Source of the DNA: Spirochaetaceae bacterium 4572_59
Lineage (GTDB): Bacteria > Spirochaetota > Spirochaetia > DSM-2461
Length of the DNA: 44,183 nucleotides
Assembly (NCBI GenBank): GCA_002084805.1
Contig: NBMC01000022.1
Span: 1 to 44,183, forward strand
Direction: 5' to 3'
Shown here one piece after another: positions 41,384-44,183 of the stretch. Each line of letters begins with the position of its first letter. Positions within the stretch are counted from its first letter, which is position 1. The notes beneath the pieces are model-generated. The model worked only from the letters and a program-made list of their open reading frames with translations. It had not been told where the DNA came from and did no database searches. The translations under genes and the position numbers were made by a program.

Positions 41384-42271
41384 TTAACTCTCCGTATCTA
41401 TCATTCGTTTCAGGAAGAAATAGATGAACACTGACATAATCAGGAATAGAACAACCGCAAGAGCTGCTCCATAACCCATTTTAAAGTTAAAAATGGCTTC
41501 ATCATACATATGGTAGGCAAGGACATAAGAACTACCCCAAGGCCCACCTGCGGTCATGGTTGCAATCAGGTCAAAACTTCGGAGTGCACCGATAACTGTT
41601 ACTGTCATGGCAACAATTGTTGCGGGTCTGAGCTGGGGCAGAATAATGTGCCAGAGCATCTGACGCCCTGCGGCGCCGTCGATTCTTCCGGCTTCGACAA
41701 TTTGCGTATTAACACCGGCCAACCCTGTCAGATACAGGATCATACAGTAGGCAATCTGAGGCCATAATCCGGCTGCAATAATACCGAATGTAGCATAGTT
41801 TTCATCTGCCAGTATTGGTATGGGTTTCAGTCCGAACATTTTGAATATTTCGGCCAGAAGTCCCAGTTCAGGGTTATAAAACCAGGAGAATACAAGACCG
41901 ACGACTACGAGATTTATGACAAAGGGGAAGAAAAAGAGTGATTTAATGATTCTCATCCCCTTGATTTGCTGATTTAAAAACAAGGCTAGTACCAGACCGA
42001 TAACCGGTGCGAGCATCATAAATACCAGCCAGTAAATATTATTAAGCAGAGATGTTAGAAAGCGGGGATCATCAAATAGCATCCGGTAGTTTTTCAGACC
42101 GACGAAAGTCGTAGGCCCAAATCCATCCCATTTATGGAAACTGATAAAAATGCTTTGAAAAATGGGCCATAGTACAAATGTAACGAAAAGTATCAGAGCA
42201 GGTGCCAAAAAATAGGCGGGTGCAAATTTCTGTTGCAGTTTAAGCAGCTGATTCACGGTTTTTTTATCCAT
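41384..42271 (-). CDS. Sugar ABC transporter permease, MalF type (second operon)
   Basis: A 295-residue inner-membrane subunit with six helices and the EAA motif IVEAGRIDGAAGRQMLWHII near residue 195. It overlaps nothing but is tightly coupled to the MalG-type gene (2-bp gap). AAGGAGA lies about 6 nt before the ATG. A strong hairpin with T-tract separates it from the upstream binding-protein gene, which should lower permease expression relative to the binding protein. Confidence 0.9.
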   Translation of the reverse strand: MDKKTVNQLLKLQQKFAPAYFLAPALILFVTFVLWPIFQSIFISFHKWDGFGPTTFVGLKNYRMLFDDPRFLTSLLNNIYWLVFMMLAPVIGLVLALFLNQQIKGMRIIKSLFFFPFVINLVVVGLVFSWFYNPELGLLAEIFKMFGLKPIPILADENYATFGIIAAGLWPQIAYCMILYLTGLAGVNTQIVEAGRIDGAAGRQMLWHIILPQLRPATIVAMTVTVIGALRSFDLIATMTAGGPWGSSYVLAYHMYDEAIFNFKMGYGAALAVVLFLIMSVFIYFFLKRMIDTES

Positions 42272-42293
42272 GAAATGGTCTCCTTGTCTGTTT

Positions 42294-42333
42294 AAAAAAG
42301 GCGGCGGAGTATTTGACGCTTCGCCGCCTTTTT
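42294..42333 (-). terminator. Attenuator-like hairpin inside the second ABC operon
   Basis: GGCGGCG (42300-42306) pairs with CGCCGCC (42322-42328), extended by three further pairs, and is flanked by T-tracts on both strands. On the minus strand it lies between the binding-protein remnant and the MalF-type gene, so it would end most upstream transcripts. Confidence 0.8.
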
Positions 42334-42355
42334 ATATAAGAATCATTCTGATTGA

Positions 42356-43569
42356 TTATTCAAAAATACTCTTTCTTTTACTTTCTAATCTCTGTCTGAT
42401 TGCATCTTCTCTTTCGGGGTTAACCATGAACTCCTGGAATCCTTCCATTCCGATTTTTGCCATCTCAGGAGAGGTATCTCTGTCGTAGAACTGTGCCAGA
42501 CCGTCTGCGCTTCCGAGCATCTTGAAACCGGCCTTTCGAAAGCGGTTCTCAGGTGCGGGGGCATTTTTATTGGCTGCCAGTGTTCCGGTTGCGCTGGTCA
42601 TCATTCCCTGGATATCGGGACGGGCCATGAACTTCATAAACAGTTTAGCTTCTTCAACATGTTTGGCGTTGGCAGGAATGTGAATTGTATCGGTAGGAGC
42701 ATCTTCGAAAACACCAACGGAGGGATTGATAATGGGGAACTGGAAGAATCCGATGTTATCAACAATGCCGGCACTTTCCATATCGGGAATCATAAAGTTT
42801 CCGATCAGATACATGGCCGCATCTCCTTTGATAAGAGGAGCCTGGGCTTCCTGCCAGGAGTAGGTGGCATGATTTTCAAGGAAGTGTCCCTTTTTGACCA
42901 TATCTGCCCAGATATCAAATACCTTGTCCAGCTCGGGATCCAGATAGGATGCTTTTCCAGCCATAAGATCCATATGATAGTCATAACCGTTTACTCTCAG
43001 GTTCAGGTAGTCAAACCAGCCGGCAGTGGTCCACAGATACTTTGTGCCGATTGTAACAGGGGCAATACCATTTGCCACCAGGGTATCGTTGTTTGCCATA
43101 AACTCATCCCATGTTTCAGGAACGGAGAGACACCCCACTGGTAGTAGGACCAGGGGAGGCCATAGACCTTATCGTTTACAGACATGGCTTTTACTGATGA
43201 TGACATGGCGTCATAAAGACCCTCTTCTTTCCACAGATCGCTCACATCCATAAACATTTTTTGATCTACGAAAAACTTCATTCTGTTTCCTGCAAACCAG
43301 AAACAGATATCCGGGGCTTCTGTTGTCAGGAAATTCCGGATGGATGTTTTGTAGGACTCATGATCAAATGTGTTCAGCTGAACATCGATATCAGGGTTTT
43401 CCGCTTTAAAAAGTTCAACCGCTTCCGCAAGACCTTCTTTTGGGGCGGGATCGGATTGATTGGAATTGATAACCAGTACTTTTTCATCAGATTCCTGCTG
43501 CCCATTGGCAAAAATACTGGTGGAAACTATGCAAAGGCAAATCATAATAATACTAATTCGTTTACTCAT
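42356..43569 (-). pseudogene. Sugar-binding protein broken by a small deletion and frameshift
   Basis: The 5' frame has a signal peptide (MSKRISIIMICLCIVSTSIF A|NGQQES) and runs to KVYGLPWSYYQWG at about 43140. There it shifts and reads nonsense to 43003. The correct sequence resumes in another frame as LSVPETWDEFMANNDTLVAN and continues normally to 42356. In relatives about 12-15 residues of the type 'v.YRKdlFekaG' lie between 'YYQWG' and 'lsvPETWdEF'; these are missing. A deletion of about 40 bp, not a multiple of three, explains both facts. AAGGAG precedes the ATG at 43569. The operon's permeases look intact. Confidence 0.78.
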
Positions 43570-43839
43570 AGCGACTCCTTCTTATTGATTGTAAGTATAG
43601 TATAAATGCTCCGGATTTGTCGTCAACAATAAGATTTTCCTGCCAGTTTTCATATCTTCAGATTTCTTATGTACAGCTGTGTAATCATTGTAATGTATGT
43701 ATAAAACAAGCACTAAACCGTATTAACTGTCAATAATCAGCATAAATATACTGGAAATAATGTTATCATACATGAGATAAGGAATGTTGCTTTAAAAAAA
43801 CGCTGATTTGTTTTATTATATTAAGATAAGAGGTAGTTC

Positions 43840-44180
43840 ATGATTGAAGATCAGCATGAAAGAGGGCGGAGAGATGGTGAATTTTATCTGGCAAGCCTGA
43901 GCGATGTAGAAAGGGAGCTTCCTTTTCATCTGGTAGGAGCCGGGTGTGATTTCTTCCAGTATCCTGTGAAACTATTTCCGGGGAAGGAATCCTGGAACTG
44001 GAAAATCAAAAAATTGCTGTCCCTGAGGGGAGCGGCTTTCTGCTATACCCGGGAGACAAGCACTCCTATCACCCGGCTTCTGAGGTCGGTTTTGAAAGTA
44101 ACAGCTATTTTTCCACCGTGTTTAAAAAACAGGAAGGGATCGGACCAAACAAGTTCCGGGAATATAATTCGCTGATATAA
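43840..44180 (+). pseudogene. AraC-family regulator with two internal deletions
   Basis: The start (LPFHLVGAGCDFFQYPVKLF PG) is a typical AraC N-terminal arm. After a frame change near 43990 the DNA reads LELENQKIAVPEGSGFLLYP GDKHSYHPASE, the cupin core. It is joined directly to VGFESNSYFSTVFKKQEGIG PNKFREYNSLI, the second helix-turn-helix at the extreme C-terminus, then TAA. The end of the cupin domain, the linker and the first helix-turn-helix (roughly 150 residues) are missing, as well as about 15 residues at the first joint. AGAGGTAG precedes the ATG. It is divergent from the second sugar ABC operon, so it was probably that operon's regulator. Confidence 0.78.
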
Positions 44181-44183
44181 TGC

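Overview
The window looks like chromosomal DNA of a free-living, probably anaerobic spirochaete (Spirochaetales; inferred, no marker gene is present). The hints are two sugar-binding proteins whose leaders end in ANGQQES, a FecR-domain protein, an LPP20-type lipoprotein facing a CsgG/LpoB-like protein, ABC sugar importers without their own ATPase, and a cluster of NifX-like, glycine-rich and metallo-beta-lactamase-fold genes of the kind found in anaerobes. No tRNA, rRNA, CRISPR array or intact insertion sequence was found.

Layout. 1-1.7 kb is an AT-rich accessory patch: an ATPase remnant, a higBA toxin-antitoxin pair, a RelB-like antitoxin with a truncated ParE-like toxin, and a phage-like fragment. 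1.7-7.3 kb carries housekeeping genes (PHP phosphatase, purU, murD), then a FecR-domain protein convergent with a membrane-anchored pseudokinase-like protein. 7.4-11.2 kb (minus) is a compact run: EamA transporter, SirB-like protein, a 57-residue macro-domain-like protein, a short RqcH/NFACT protein and a MEMO protein. 11.4-14.5 kb is a likely sigma-54 unit: PAS enhancer-binding protein, an array of GTAGC/GCTAC palindromes, a -24/-12 promoter, and NifX-like, DUF5320-like and MBL-fold genes. 14.6-20 kb is a TetR-controlled operon of an RND/MMPL exporter, a LolA-like protein and a beta-barrel protein. 20-28 kb holds broken ydcZ and crp genes, a NarL-type two-component pair, a sugar ABC importer and a GT4 glycosyltransferase. 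28-37.4 kb holds a methyltransferase, LPP20 and CsgG-like envelope proteins, azlCD, a secreted protein with an internal duplication, an aldo/keto reductase remnant, mntP, a lipoprotein 5'-nucleotidase, a diacylglycerol-kinase remnant and an RRM protein. 37.7-44.2 kb has a GntR/glycerate kinase unit, a HAD phosphatase, a second sugar ABC operon whose binding protein is broken, and an AraC-type remnant.

Two themes cut across the window. First, about ten genes are damaged, and at least four of them (AraC, Crp/Fnr, aldo/keto reductase, sugar-binding protein) have recognisable N- and C-terminal parts but lack internal sequence. This is either active genome decay or an assembly problem. Second, several intact genes have no Shine-Dalgarno sequence but a -10-like hexamer 6-7 nt before the start codon, suggesting leaderless transcripts.

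The best candidates for an under-described system are the sigma-54 unit with its palindrome array, the RqcH operon with its miniature macro-domain protein, and the pseudokinase/FecR pair.
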